Assembly (NCBI GenBank): GCA_018648325.1
Contig: JABGRK010000011.1
Coordinates: forward strand, 1 to 64,000
Reading direction: 5' to 3'
DNA from: Chloroflexota bacterium
GTDB taxonomy: Bacteria; Chloroflexota; Dehalococcoidia; JABGRK01
DNA: 64,000 bases
Shown here: one piece after another, positions 14,573 through 23,994 of the stretch
Numbering within the stretch: the stretch's first letter is position 1
Layout of the letters: every line of letters starts with the position of its first letter
The notes under the pieces: model-generated
Databases searched by the model: none
What the model saw: only the letters and a program-made list of their open reading frames with translations
Told to the model about the DNA's origin: nothing
Program-made: the position numbers and the translations under genes

Positions 14573-15223
14573 TTAATCAGTACGTTCTGAGCCAATCAGC
14601 CCTTTACTGATTGCATAACGAATTAGGTCAGTGCGATTGCCTAGGTTTAATTTATCCATTAGCTTGGCGCGGTGTTTTTCTACTGTCCTTGAACTTAAAA
14701 ACAACTTTGCTGCAATCTGGTTGTTAGTCAACCCGTTTGCAACCATCTCCAATACCTCTTTTTCTCGCTGCGTGAGCGTATTGTACCTATCTGTATCAAT
14801 AACATTTTCTATAGGATTGCCTATAATAAATTTTGCAACTGATGGAGAAAAATAAGCTTTGCCTTCAGCAACTGACCTGATAGCATACAATATTTCATTG
14901 GAGTCAGCTCCTTTTAATATATAACCCGAGGCTCCTGTTTTCAGTATTGGAAAGAAGTATTCTTCATTACCATGCATGGTGAATACGAGTACTTTTATAT
15001 CTGGGAACTCCTTGCAGATATCAGTTGAAACCTCTAATCCGCTTTTTTTCGGCATGGTCAAATCCATAACCACCAAATCGGGACGAAGCTTCCTTATTTG
15101 ATCAATCGCCTCAGATCCATCAGCTGCTTCACCTATGACGTGCAGGTCATCTTGTTTTTCTATAATGGTCTTTAATCCGGATCTCACAACTGCATGATCG
15201 TCAACCAGCAATATTGTCGTCAT
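14573..15223 (-). CDS. NarL/FixJ-type response regulator
   Basis: DNA-binding regulator. The N-terminal receiver has the acidic pair in LLVDDHAVV, the phospho-Asp in LVVMDLTMPKKSG and the Lys in YILKGA. A LuxR-type HTH at the C-terminus reads LTQREKEVLEMVANGLTNNQ with the recognition helix SSRTVEKHRAKL. I chose ATG 15223 because GAGG lies nine bases upstream; ATG 15229 and TTG 15244 are in frame. The start lies inside the 3' end of the sensor kinase gene, so the pair is translationally coupled. It is the cognate regulator of that kinase. Confidence 0.92.
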   Translation of the reverse strand: MTTILLVDDHAVVRSGLKTIIEKQDDLHVIGEAADGSEAIDQIRKLRPDLVVMDLTMPKKSGLEVSTDICKEFPDIKVLVFTMHGNEEYFFPILKTGASGYILKGADSNEILYAIRSVAEGKAYFSPSVAKFIIGNPIENVIDTDRYNTLTQREKEVLEMVANGLTNNQIAAKLFLSSRTVEKHRAKLMDKLNLGNRTDLIRYAISKGLIGSERTD

Positions 15224-17087
15224 CTTCATCAACCTCAATGCCAATCTTTATTCTTGTTCCTTGCCCAGGGGAAGAGGTGATTTTCAGGCTTCCCTCAAGA
15301 TTTGAAACCCGCTCTTCTATTCCATATAATCCCCATTTGTTTTTGGCTAATTTATCTTTGCTGTCAAACCCAATTCCGTCATCCTGCACTGTTACAAATA
15401 TAAAACCATTGTGCATGACGATAGAAAGATCAACCTTTGATGCTTGGGCATGGCGAAGTATATTTGTTCCTGCCTCCTGTATTATTCTGAATAATTGAGT
15501 TTCTTTTTCCGGACGGAGACGGGGGATAGGCTCTTTTACTTTGAGATTTACCTTCAAGCCAAAAGCTCTAAGACGATCTTTTATGTATGAACGAATGGCG
15601 GGAATCAAACCCAAATCGTCTAGCACACTAGGACGCAAATCTGAAACCAATCTGCGAATGTCAGATAAAGCTTGATCGGACTGTTTTTTTGCATCTTGCA
15701 GTTTTTCACTGGTTATTTTACCCTTATTGTCCAGCTCTTCGGCTGCATTACCGATTAGCAGGCCCAAAGCGGTAAGTGTTTGCCCTACATCATCGTGAAG
15801 ATCCCTTGCTATACGTTTGCGTTCGTCTTCCTGCACACTTATCAATCTCTTTAACAGTTCTGTTCGCTCGGCAGCATGTTTTTTGATCTCGTTCTCAGAA
15901 TTGACCCTATCGGAGATATCATGCATTATTTCAATTATTTCAACAATATTGTCGTCCTTATCTCGTATTGGTGAGGCCACAACTTCTACATGTTCCACTA
16001 TTCCATTTTGCCCATAGTGCTTGTGATGCACCAGGCAGGGTAGTCCTGTTTCTTTGATTCCATCGATTGGGCACTCTTCCCCACACTCATTACATGGCCT
16101 GTCGTTATTATGCGTTAATTTATAGCAGAATTTGCCTATTACTTCTTTTTGAGCAAGTCCCAGTCTTTCATACATAGCACGATTTGCCGATTTAATACGA
16201 TAGTTTAGATCCACGGAAATAATTTGATCAGGTAGATTATCCAGGGTAGCACGTGTATAGTTTCTGGCTGCTTCTAGTTGCTCAGCCCTGCGTTCAACCT
16301 TGATCTCCAGATCTTTTTGGAGTGCCAACAATTCTCTGTTATGCTTATCGAGCTGTTCAGCCATGTCGTCGAATGAACGCCCAAGATGACTAATATAATC
16401 ATTACCCTTTTCCATTGATCTTACCGTATAGTTGCCATTTGCCACCTGCGCTGCCATTTTGCCCAAGTTAGCCAGGCGCCTGGCAACCAATTTGCGGAAA
16501 ACGTAGAATAATGCACCACCGAGGATAACAAACCCCACAAATCCAAATCCACCTATCAGCAGCCATTGGTTCCTTGTCTGATGATTAAGATCTGAAACAT
16601 CAAAGCCAACTTCAATCGCTCCCAAAGCCTGGCCAACAGGAACATCGGCATGACAGGGCACGCAATCAGGTTTATTTAATATGGGCATAATAATGCAATA
16701 TTCTTCTGTATTGTACTTTACCTCAGAACGCCATATCAGCGAGCCGCTATCGATAACAGCAGCTGGGCCCTCATCGTTGCTATCTGTTCCTATCTCGTCC
16801 AATTCTGCAGAGCTACGTACGATTCCATTATGATCGAAAATAACTACTTCGTTAATATCTTCAATCTGGCCAACTTTTTCTACTACTGAATCAATGTGCC
16901 CTAACTGATCATCGATCATATCTTTTTCCATAGATGCCACAATAGTTGTGGTCATGGCTTCTCCTGAAGACTTGAAGTTTATCAGGCGAAGATTGTTTTG
17001 ATAATTAACAAGAATGAATCCGGCTATCAGCCCGACTGTGCCCAGTATTATATATATAGAAAGCAGTATTTTATATTCAAGCTTCAT
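15201..17087 (-). CDS. membrane sensor histidine kinase (NarX-like) with CxxCH in its extracytoplasmic domain
   Basis: HisKA_3 kinase of 628 residues. TM1 (about 8-28) and TM2 (about 175-197) enclose an extracytoplasmic domain that contains CVPCH (Cys142, Cys145, His146), a haem c-type motif. Then come HAMP, coiled coil and a PAS domain with a Cys cluster (CNECGEECPIDG, plus LPCLVHH) that could bind metal or an Fe-S cluster. The kinase core shows RIARDLHDDVGQ (phospho-His 431) and HATPase_c with DDGIGFD. It is followed by its overlapping NarL-type regulator. A haem-based redox or gas sensor is the likely role; the haem is inferred from the motif alone. Confidence 0.9.
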   Translation of the reverse strand: MKLEYKILLSIYIILGTVGLIAGFILVNYQNNLRLINFKSSGEAMTTTIVASMEKDMIDDQLGHIDSVVEKVGQIEDINEVVIFDHNGIVRSSAELDEIGTDSNDEGPAAVIDSGSLIWRSEVKYNTEEYCIIMPILNKPDCVPCHADVPVGQALGAIEVGFDVSDLNHQTRNQWLLIGGFGFVGFVILGGALFYVFRKLVARRLANLGKMAAQVANGNYTVRSMEKGNDYISHLGRSFDDMAEQLDKHNRELLALQKDLEIKVERRAEQLEAARNYTRATLDNLPDQIISVDLNYRIKSANRAMYERLGLAQKEVIGKFCYKLTHNNDRPCNECGEECPIDGIKETGLPCLVHHKHYGQNGIVEHVEVVASPIRDKDDNIVEIIEIMHDISDRVNSENEIKKHAAERTELLKRLISVQEDERKRIARDLHDDVGQTLTALGLLIGNAAEELDNKGKITSEKLQDAKKQSDQALSDIRRLVSDLRPSVLDDLGLIPAIRSYIKDRLRAFGLKVNLKVKEPIPRLRPEKETQLFRIIQEAGTNILRHAQASKVDLSIVMHNGFIFVTVQDDGIGFDSKDKLAKNKWGLYGIEERVSNLEGSLKITSSPGQGTRIKIGIEVDEDDDNIAG

Positions 17088-17396
17088 ATATTTTTGCTCA
17101 TATCCATTCCGTTAGAAAAAAGGAATTGATCAGTATTCCTATCTTCTCTTTCTGAACAATAGCATGAATTGGGTTGGGCTGACAAACGGGTCTACACTTA
17201 AAAATGTCAGGCAGTTATACACAATGACAGTGGTTAATTAATAGCAGAAATGCCATAGATGAATCTGCTAGTGTTTACCACACATACTTATAATCAAGTA
17301 ACGGTCGTGGTCGTATATTGCTTTAATGAATGTAGGTTGGTATTATAGCAATTAGGGTCGGTTGGGACAACAGCTTCAGTACGGGGCAATAAACGT
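17088..17396. promoter_or_regulatory. 309-bp divergent intergenic region between two histidine kinases
   Basis: It separates the minus-strand NarX-like kinase from the plus-strand 7TM kinase and must hold both promoters. TATAAT at 17289-17294 is a candidate -10 for the rightward gene but lies about 100 bp upstream and has no clear -35. No RNA gene, repeat or strong dyad is visible. Confidence 0.35.
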
Positions 17397-19919
17397 ATGC
17401 ATTTAACTGCATCGCCATACATAATAATAGGGCTGTTTATATCGGCGGTTTTCGCCGCGCTTTTCATATACATTTGGCGATACCGTACTATGCCAAAAGA
17501 GGCGGCACCTCTGTCACTGGCGTTGCTGACAGTTAGTATGTGGTTAGCAGCCTACTCCCTGGGGCTGATCAGTATTGATTTGGAAACCAAGCTGCTGTGG
17601 GCCAAAATCGAATACATTGGCATAACCCTCATGCCGTTGTGTCTGGTATCATTTGCCATCTTTTACGCTCGTCTCCAAAAATGGCAACAGCCCAAGATAC
17701 TGGCATTGCTAGCAATCATTCCTCTGGTTACGTTGGTGCTTGCCTGGACTAATGAATCGCATGAACTTATTTGGCGCAACGTCAGCATTACTCCAGGGGG
17801 ACCGCTTACGTTTTTGGTTAAGTCATATGGCGCTTGGTTTTGGATATACGGGTCCTATACGTATCTATTGCTAGCCGCTTCATCATTCCTGCTGGTAAGG
17901 AAAGCTCTTGCCACGTCTCAAAAGAAACTGGCAGTTGCCGTAATTGCAGGAGTATTGACACCCTGGATATCCAATATCTTATATGTACTTCAAGTAAGGC
18001 CGGAGTCTGGTTTGGACCTTACGCCTTATGCTTTTGCCTTTACTGCCTTGATGCTATTATTGATTATATTCCGCTATAAACTGCTGGATATCCTGCCTAT
18101 AGCACGCTCAGCCGTTATTGACTATATGAATGACGGCTTGATCATTCTGGATGAGCACGATCAGATATTGGACCTCAACCCCGTGGCTCAGCGCATTTTG
18201 GGATTTACGAAATACGAGGCAACGGGGAAAATGTTTGGACTGACAGCGCTTGCTCAAACCAGTGATAACTCGTCTCAGGCTCCCCAGGAACTAACGATTG
18301 ATAATGATGGCGAAAAACAGCACTACGACATCGCCAGTACCCCCTTGGATGACAACAGTGGTAAGTACTGTGGAAGAGTAATACTGCTCAGGGATATCTC
18401 CGAGCGAACTAATATGGAGGCACGTCTCAAACTTTCCGAGCAGTGGTATAGGAATCTGTTCAATGCTTCGCCCGAAGCGATTATGCTCATAGATGCCGAG
18501 GTAAAAATCAGGGAGGTAAGCGACAGGTTCTACGAGCTGACCGGATATAATGCGGAGCAGATACTGAATAAAAGTGTTTTGGATCTGCCGTTTTTACCTG
18601 AAAACAGCTTAAAGATAGTTGCCCAGAAGGTTGCTCTTCGCTTGCAGCAGCAGGAGATTTACCCTTACGAAATTGATGTAATAACTGCATCTGGGGAGCG
18701 GCTTGATGTGAGGTTGTTTGGCACGCTGATGAATGATATCCAGGGGCAGGCGAGCTATGATCTGGTGATGGCTCTTGATATTACCGCGGAAAAGAAGTCG
18801 CAGGAAGAATTGATGCGCTCAGAGGCAAAGCTCAAGGATTATTCTGAAAACCTTGAACGTGTGGTTGAGGATAAAACCAAGGAGCTGAAGATCAGGAGCG
18901 ATGCTGTACAAAAGTCTATTTCAGCAATAGGGTTGAGTACTCTTGGTAGAGAAGTAATGTATGTAAACGACTCTTTTCTGGCTATGTGGGGATATGAAAA
19001 TGCTGATGAAGTTATTGGCAAATCGACAAGCAGTTTTTGGGTAGACAGCAATTTGGGAACTGTTATAGAGAAAATGGTACGAGAAAAGGGTATGTTTATT
19101 GGAGAAGCTGTTGGACTAAAAAAAGACGGTTCAACATTTATTGCTGATTTGACCATAAATACAATCAAAAATGACGCAGGTGAACATATCTGTTTCATGG
19201 GTTCTATGTTTGATATAACCCGACGCAAAGAACTGGAAAAGAAGTTGATGCGTTCTGAAAAACTAACTACTATAGGACAGTTGGCATCAGGCGTGGCACA
19301 TGACCTACGCAATCCTTTAAACGTCATTAAAAATGCGGCCTTTTTATTGCAACTCAAGCTTAAGGATGATGACAGCGATAACGATATGGTGCAAAAGTAC
19401 ATCGGTTTACTCAATAAAGCTGTTGATACATCAGATAACATTATTGGTGACTTACTCGTTTTTGCAGGAACATCGGCACCAAAATTGCAGAAGGTTGATA
19501 TCGGTGAAATTTTAGACAGCGTCTTATCTCAAATCCAAACAACTGACGAAATAGCATTGGTGCCAGAGATATCTCCCAACCTGCCACAGATAAATGCTGA
19601 TGAGGGACAGATACAACGGGTATTTCAAAATATGATTGATAATGCGATGAGGGCTATTGAGCAAGCGGGCACTTTAACAGTTCGTGCGAACATAATTGAT
19701 CGTTTCATTCAAATAGAAATTCAAGATACAGGTACGGGCATTGCTGCCGAGCATTTGGACGATATATTTGAACCATTGTTTACAACATATGCTGATAGAG
19801 GTGGGACCGGATTGGGTCTAAGCATTTGTTCATCAATTATAGAAGCACACAACGGAACCATTGATGTAGCAAGTAAAGAGGGGATAGGAACTACTTTTAC
19901 TATTAAACTGCCAATTTAG
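17397..19919 (+). CDS. sensor histidine kinase with N-terminal 7TM domain and three PAS domains
   Basis: Kinase of 840 residues. Residues 1-225 form seven hydrophobic helices of the histidine-kinase 7TM type (start ITIGLF-like IIIGLFISAVFAALF). PAS domains occupy about 235-345, 350-470 and 495-610, with a coiled coil before the third. The HisKA H-box SGVAHDLRNP puts the phospho-His at 635, and HATPase_c shows NMIDNAMRAI, DTGTGI and GGTGLGLSI. No response regulator follows, so the partner is elsewhere, perhaps the NarL-type protein next door or the island receiver. ATG 17397 is the only good start. Confidence 0.9.
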   Translation: MHLTASPYIIIGLFISAVFAALFIYIWRYRTMPKEAAPLSLALLTVSMWLAAYSLGLISIDLETKLLWAKIEYIGITLMPLCLVSFAIFYARLQKWQQPKILALLAIIPLVTLVLAWTNESHELIWRNVSITPGGPLTFLVKSYGAWFWIYGSYTYLLLAASSFLLVRKALATSQKKLAVAVIAGVLTPWISNILYVLQVRPESGLDLTPYAFAFTALMLLLIIFRYKLLDILPIARSAVIDYMNDGLIILDEHDQILDLNPVAQRILGFTKYEATGKMFGLTALAQTSDNSSQAPQELTIDNDGEKQHYDIASTPLDDNSGKYCGRVILLRDISERTNMEARLKLSEQWYRNLFNASPEAIMLIDAEVKIREVSDRFYELTGYNAEQILNKSVLDLPFLPENSLKIVAQKVALRLQQQEIYPYEIDVITASGERLDVRLFGTLMNDIQGQASYDLVMALDITAEKKSQEELMRSEAKLKDYSENLERVVEDKTKELKIRSDAVQKSISAIGLSTLGREVMYVNDSFLAMWGYENADEVIGKSTSSFWVDSNLGTVIEKMVREKGMFIGEAVGLKKDGSTFIADLTINTIKNDAGEHICFMGSMFDITRRKELEKKLMRSEKLTTIGQLASGVAHDLRNPLNVIKNAAFLLQLKLKDDDSDNDMVQKYIGLLNKAVDTSDNIIGDLLVFAGTSAPKLQKVDIGEILDSVLSQIQTTDEIALVPEISPNLPQINADEGQIQRVFQNMIDNAMRAIEQAGTLTVRANIIDRFIQIEIQDTGTGIAAEHLDDIFEPLFTTYADRGGTGLGLSICSSIIEAHNGTIDVASKEGIGTTFTIKLPI

Positions 19920-19960
19920 ATTTGAAGCACAATGACTGAAGCACTAACTTGTGGGTGGAA

Positions 19961-20383
19961 TCAAGTGCTTGAGGCCGGATTAGACGCAAATGTCGCTTGG
20001 TAAACTTTGCACTTCTGACATACCTGAATTTTATCTTCCCAGCTCATATGCAGCCGGCCTTCACAAAATGTTCCATTCATGAACCAGCAAAACTGCTTGA
20101 TCTGTAACTACCAAACAATACAATTGGCTTTCCATTTATCCGGGCAGTTTTTAGTCTCCCAACATGGATGACCATTGGTATCCTGGAAGCTCCTAACTGA
20201 TTTTACTGAAAGCATTGCTGAAAATAGCAGCACCTGCCGTTCAATCATAGCTGGAACCGTTCTCCACCCCTGTTCGTAGCTCTGTATAGTTTTGGGTGAA
20301 ACACATAGCCATCTTGCTAATTGTTCCTGCGTCTTGCCTAGGAAAGTACGTATTTTACGAAAGTCTTTGCTGTCCATAAACAC
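19961..20383 (-). pseudogene. HTH protein with C-terminal two-CW Cys domain, interrupted by in-frame TAG
   Basis: ATG 20383 opens an XRE-like helix-turn-helix (LGKTQEQLARWLCVSPKTIQ then SYEQGWRTVP), then the first CW motif (PCWETKNCPDKWKANC). TAG at 20108-20110 ends the open frame right after CIVW. The same frame continues 48 codons with KQFCWFMNGTFCEGR and CQKCKVYQ, which is the second half of the same Cys-rich domain as I know it in Dehalococcoidia, to TGA at 19961. A GAG to TAG change would explain it. So it is a truncated or readthrough regulator; 140 residues if whole. The Cys set probably binds metal. Confidence 0.7.
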
Positions 20384-20507
20384 CTGCCAACTATGCCCAT
20401 ATGCATTGCATTATCTCAAAAGTCTAAGGACACCCTGTATACCCACAGAGTGTCCCAGAAAGCTTTTCGTTTTATCCTTAGTTTTATCCTTTTTAATTCT
20501 AATGCGG

Positions 20508-22184
20508 TTATTCAGAAACACCGGTGTAGTCGGCATTAGATTTCCAGCTTACCCAGTCTATTTCACCGGCAAAGACGTTGTTAGCGTTGTTGTTAACGTT
20601 GCACCCGATGGCAAAGTTACCGTTGGATATGGCTATCTCATCGCCAGTAACCATGTATTGTTCACTTGTCAGCTGTGATTGTGTTGAGTCTGTAGCATTG
20701 GCATAGCCAGCCCAGTTTTCTCCGGTGTCCAGGCCATCTGTTCCCTGGTCATCAACATAGATGTCACCCGGGATACCGCTTGCTTTATCTGAGTTCCAGA
20801 CGATCCTGATCTGGTACCAGTGGTCGGAGACGATAGGGAAGTTGGTGTAATCGGTTAGCACTGGTTTCCAACTATTACCGTCGTGACTATCCACCATTTT
20901 TACCCAGAAGGCGATTGAAGCCACATTGTCAGGTGGATTGTAGTTTTCCCAGCTGGGGTTGCGCCATACAGACATTTGATAGTTGGCACCACCGTTATCT
21001 CTGGCTAGTACTCGCTTGACGTAATTGTCTACGCCAATGCCCGTAGGCTTGACACGTGCTTCAAGCGTCATAGTACGTGAGGCTTGCAGGGATGTTGTGC
21101 CATTGGTGAATAGTATATAGTTATCTACGCCGTCGCCATGCAGGTACTGCTCATCGCCGGTAAAAGATTCGGCTGGATCGCTTACACTTCCAAAGAGCAC
21201 CTGGTTCTGGTCAAGTGTATAAGTGCTGCCGGCCGGCTCGTTCAGTTCGAAAAGAGCCTCGCTGACTGTGCCCGCGGACAGCATTGTGATTGTCACTCCA
21301 GGTGAAACCGATGCGCTGCCGTATTCGTCGTAGATTGCGCTGGCCGCTGCGGCCAGCGTATCGACATCAATGTCATCACTACCGTCAAGCGCTGAGCTCA
21401 GTGTTAGTGTTGCTGTGGCACTGTCGGCGGTGTGGCTTACGCTTATTACCGTTCTGCCATCGTCTGTGTCCGTCAGGGCGAAATCAGCAGCTTCAAGGTT
21501 TCCTGTAGCGCCGATGTTAGCATAAACACCCTCAGAGAATGTGACCTGAAGCTGGTCGCCTCCAATGATACCCTTGACCTCATCTATACGTGGCGGAGAT
21601 GCGGTATCCATAGGTGAAAAGTAGGCAGCATCCTTGGTTATGTTCCATACTTTTGCTTCATCAAGCCGTCCGATGAATGCATTCTGCCAGCCGTAGAATC
21701 CACCGACAGAGAACTCACCTGCGCACCATGTTCCATTGTAGCCAACTTCGTCATTCCAAGGGCTGTTCTCGGAGTAAGCGAATATGGATGTTTCCCCGGT
21801 ACCCGGTTGCATGTTATTGCCAGATGCATCACTGGTGGTGACATCCTCACCGTCAACGTATATCCTGATTCTGCCTACCGAAAGGTCATTTGGATCTCCA
21901 TCAGGGCCGCTGGTATCGAAGGTTACCGCTACGTGTGACCATTCGTTCAGAGGCACCGCAGTGGAACTGTAGGCTCCTCGTATTCCGGCCCTGCCATCCT
22001 GTGTGTTTCCGTTGTTATCTGCCTGCATATTGAAGGTTGCACGAAGAGTATCGCCTACCTTCTTTAAGGTGAAGGCATAGCCGCCATTACTGTATCCCAC
22101 GTGTTTTGTGAAAATACTGTACTCACTCTGGGCATCATCGGTAGGATAAACCCATGACTCCAGTGTGGTGTTAAATTTCATCTC
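20508..22184 (-). CDS. LamG-domain protein lacking its N-terminus (probable 5'-truncated gene)
   Basis: About 558 residues containing two LamG/concanavalin-like beta-sandwich domains (MKFNTTLESWVYP... and TMTLEARVKPTG...) around a Big/SwmB-like domain (PPRIDEVKGIIGGDQLQVTF...). Such proteins are normally exported, yet no signal peptide is present and the first LamG domain starts at its third strand. The second copy has about 45 more residues before the matching strand. The frame overlaps the end of livF, and an in-frame start further up at 22217 only reads through livF DNA. The likely history is a deletion that joined the gene's interior to livF, so it may be silent. Confidence 0.65.
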   Translation of the reverse strand, partial: EMKFNTTLESWVYPTDDAQSEYSIFTKHVGYSNGGYAFTLKKVGDTLRATFNMQADNNGNTQDGRAGIRGAYSSTAVPLNEWSHVAVTFDTSGPDGDPNDLSVGRIRIYVDGEDVTTSDASGNNMQPGTGETSIFAYSENSPWNDEVGYNGTWCAGEFSVGGFYGWQNAFIGRLDEAKVWNITKDAAYFSPMDTASPPRIDEVKGIIGGDQLQVTFSEGVYANIGATGNLEAADFALTDTDDGRTVISVSHTADSATATLTLSSALDGSDDIDVDTLAAAASAIYDEYGSASVSPGVTITMLSAGTVSEALFELNEPAGSTYTLDQNQVLFGSVSDPAESFTGDEQYLHGDGVDNYILFTNGTTSLQASRTMTLEARVKPTGIGVDNYVKRVLARDNGGANYQMSVWRNPSWENYNPPDNVASIAFWVKMVDSHDGNSWKPVLTDYTNFPIVSDHWYQIRIVWNSDKASGIPGDIYVDDQGTDGLDTGENWAGYANATDSTQSQLTSEQYMVTGDEIAISNGNFAIGCNVNNNANNVFAGEIDWVSWKSNADYTGVSE

Positions 22185-22908
22185 GGAATATGCCCAGGTA
22201 GGCCTCTTTGACCGCATTGTGATCGCGCAGCATTACTGCATCGCCGCTGGAAACGACCTTACCCGTTTGAAGTACGTATCCATAATCGGCTATAGACAAA
22301 ACGATCGAGTTTTGTTCGGCTATCAGAAAAGAGGTTTTTTGCTCGGTCTTAATCTGATTTAATATGGTAAAGATGTTTTCTATAATGCCGGGTGCCAGAC
22401 CAAGCGAAGGCTCGTCCAAAAGGATTAGTCTAGGACGTCCCATCAGGGTTCTGCCTATTGATAGCATCTGTTGTTCTCCGCCGGACAGGTAACCGCTTTT
22501 TCTGGTTTGAAGCGGTGTTAGCGACGGGAAATAGCTGTAAACGCGTTCCATATCAGACTTAATCTCTTGTTTGTTCTTTCTAAGGTAGGCTCCCATTAAC
22601 AGGTTCTCTTCGATCGTGAGCTGGGGAAATACTGATCGTCCCTGCAGTACATGTCTGACGCCAAGCCTTGCTATTTGCTCTGGCGCAAGTTTGTCGATAC
22701 GTTTGCCGTCAAACTCTACACTACCTTCGCTCAGCTTTCCCTCTTCAACACGCAGTACGCCGGATATGCTTTTTAGGGTGGTAGATTTACCGCTACCATT
22801 GCTGCCTAAAAGGGCAACGATGCTGTCTGACTCAAGCGTCAAAGACATGCCGTCCAATGCCAGAACGACATCTGCATAGACTGCTTTTATGTTGTTTACA
22901 CTAAGCAT
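22171..22908 (-). CDS. livF: branched-chain amino-acid-type ABC transporter ATPase LivF
   Basis: ATPase of the HAAT importer family. Walker A is GSNGSGKST, the Q-loop follows in LQGRSVFPQLTIEENLL, the signature is LSGGEQQ, and Walker B is LILLDEPSLGLAP with the H-loop-equivalent region ahead. I start at ATG 22908 (MLSVNNIKAVYAD) with AGGA ahead of it; the longer frame to 22947 reads the end of livM. The protein usually ends at AYLG; here six extra residues (IFRDEI) follow, encoded by DNA that reads as LamG in another frame. That supports a rearranged 3' end. Confidence 0.92.
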   Translation of the reverse strand: MLSVNNIKAVYADVVLALDGMSLTLESDSIVALLGSNGSGKSTTLKSISGVLRVEEGKLSEGSVEFDGKRIDKLAPEQIARLGVRHVLQGRSVFPQLTIEENLLMGAYLRKNKQEIKSDMERVYSYFPSLTPLQTRKSGYLSGGEQQMLSIGRTLMGRPRLILLDEPSLGLAPGIIENIFTILNQIKTEQKTSFLIAEQNSIVLSIADYGYVLQTGKVVSSGDAVMLRDHNAVKEAYLGIFRDEI

Positions 22909-22928
22909 TTTGTTTCTTATCCTATCAA

Positions 22929-23990
22929 TTATACGCCGAAAGGCCAACGCCTGTAGTTAAGCTTGATTTTGTGCCATATCGATATCAGTCCCAGTGGTTT
23001 GAAGGAGACGAACAGTATTATGGCCAGCCCGTAAATCGTATAGGTAATGTAGATCGATGTAGTGCTGCTGCCTGGTATCACTCCAGAGGAACCAAGAACG
23101 CTGAGAATTTGCCTTATCAGGCTAAGAGAGATAACGCCCACAACCGCGCCTGCAGTTCTACCTGCACCACCGATGATTATCATGCCCAGATACCATATTG
23201 AGTTTTCGAAAGTGAACTCGCTTGTGGTTATAACGCTGTTGCGGCTGGACAGCAATCCGCCGGCAAGTCCGGCAAATAATCCTCCAATGAAAAACGCCTT
23301 TATCTTGATCCAGGATACATTTATACCAAGAGACTGGGCTGCAATATGATTGTCTCTGATTGCAATGAATGCACGTCCTATCCGCGAGCGGGAGATGTTG
23401 GCTGAGATCATGATACATAAAATAAGAAATGGCATTAGAAAGAAATACCATCTCAAATAACCTTTAATTTTAAAGCCCCAAAAAGAGGGAGAAGGTATTT
23501 GGTAAAGCCCATCTGTTGCACCAGTAATATCAAACTGGGTGATAATGAACTGGGAGATATACAAAAAGGCCAGTGTGGCGATTGCCACATAAAAGCCTTT
23601 GAGCCGGATAGCGGGCAGAGCAACAAACAGCGCAATAATTCCGGTAAGCAGGGCGGCGATTGGGAGTGCTGCCAGCATGGGCCAGCCTGCCGCGGTGGTA
23701 AGTACTGCCATAGTAAATCCGCCTACCATGATAAAAGCGGTATGACCCAGGTTTACCTGTCCCGCCATGCCAGTGATGACGTTCAGCCCAAGCACTGCGA
23801 TGATGATAATGATCGTTTCGTTGGTCCAGCGCAGCCATCCACGTAGGGCAATATCCCCTGACCAGTCTGGAATAAAGGGCAACAATGCTAGAACGACCAG
23901 AAAGATTGCCAGCGCGATCCAGCGCTGGCGTGTACCCAGTAGCGCAAGGTCTCTTGCGTAGTCGGTTTTTTTTCGACCTCTGACTGTCAC
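22929..23990 (-). CDS. livM: branched-chain amino-acid-type ABC transporter permease LivM
   Basis: Inner-membrane permease of 353 residues with about nine hydrophobic helices. It carries the LivM family signature GLNVITGMAGQVNLGHTAF and the EAA-like loop SRIGRAFIAIRDNHIAAQSLGIN, where the ATPases dock. It lies four bases after livH and just before livF, in the usual livKGHMF gene set (here K-G-H-M-F). The transported substrate can be an amino acid, urea, amide or aromatic acid; the sequence does not decide. Confidence 0.92.
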   Translation of the reverse strand: MTVRGRKKTDYARDLALLGTRQRWIALAIFLVVLALLPFIPDWSGDIALRGWLRWTNETIIIIIAVLGLNVITGMAGQVNLGHTAFIMVGGFTMAVLTTAAGWPMLAALPIAALLTGIIALFVALPAIRLKGFYVAIATLAFLYISQFIITQFDITGATDGLYQIPSPSFWGFKIKGYLRWYFFLMPFLILCIMISANISRSRIGRAFIAIRDNHIAAQSLGINVSWIKIKAFFIGGLFAGLAGGLLSSRNSVITTSEFTFENSIWYLGMIIIGGAGRTAGAVVGVISLSLIRQILSVLGSSGVIPGSSTTSIYITYTIYGLAIILFVSFKPLGLISIWHKIKLNYRRWPFGV

Positions 23991-23994
23991 CGGT

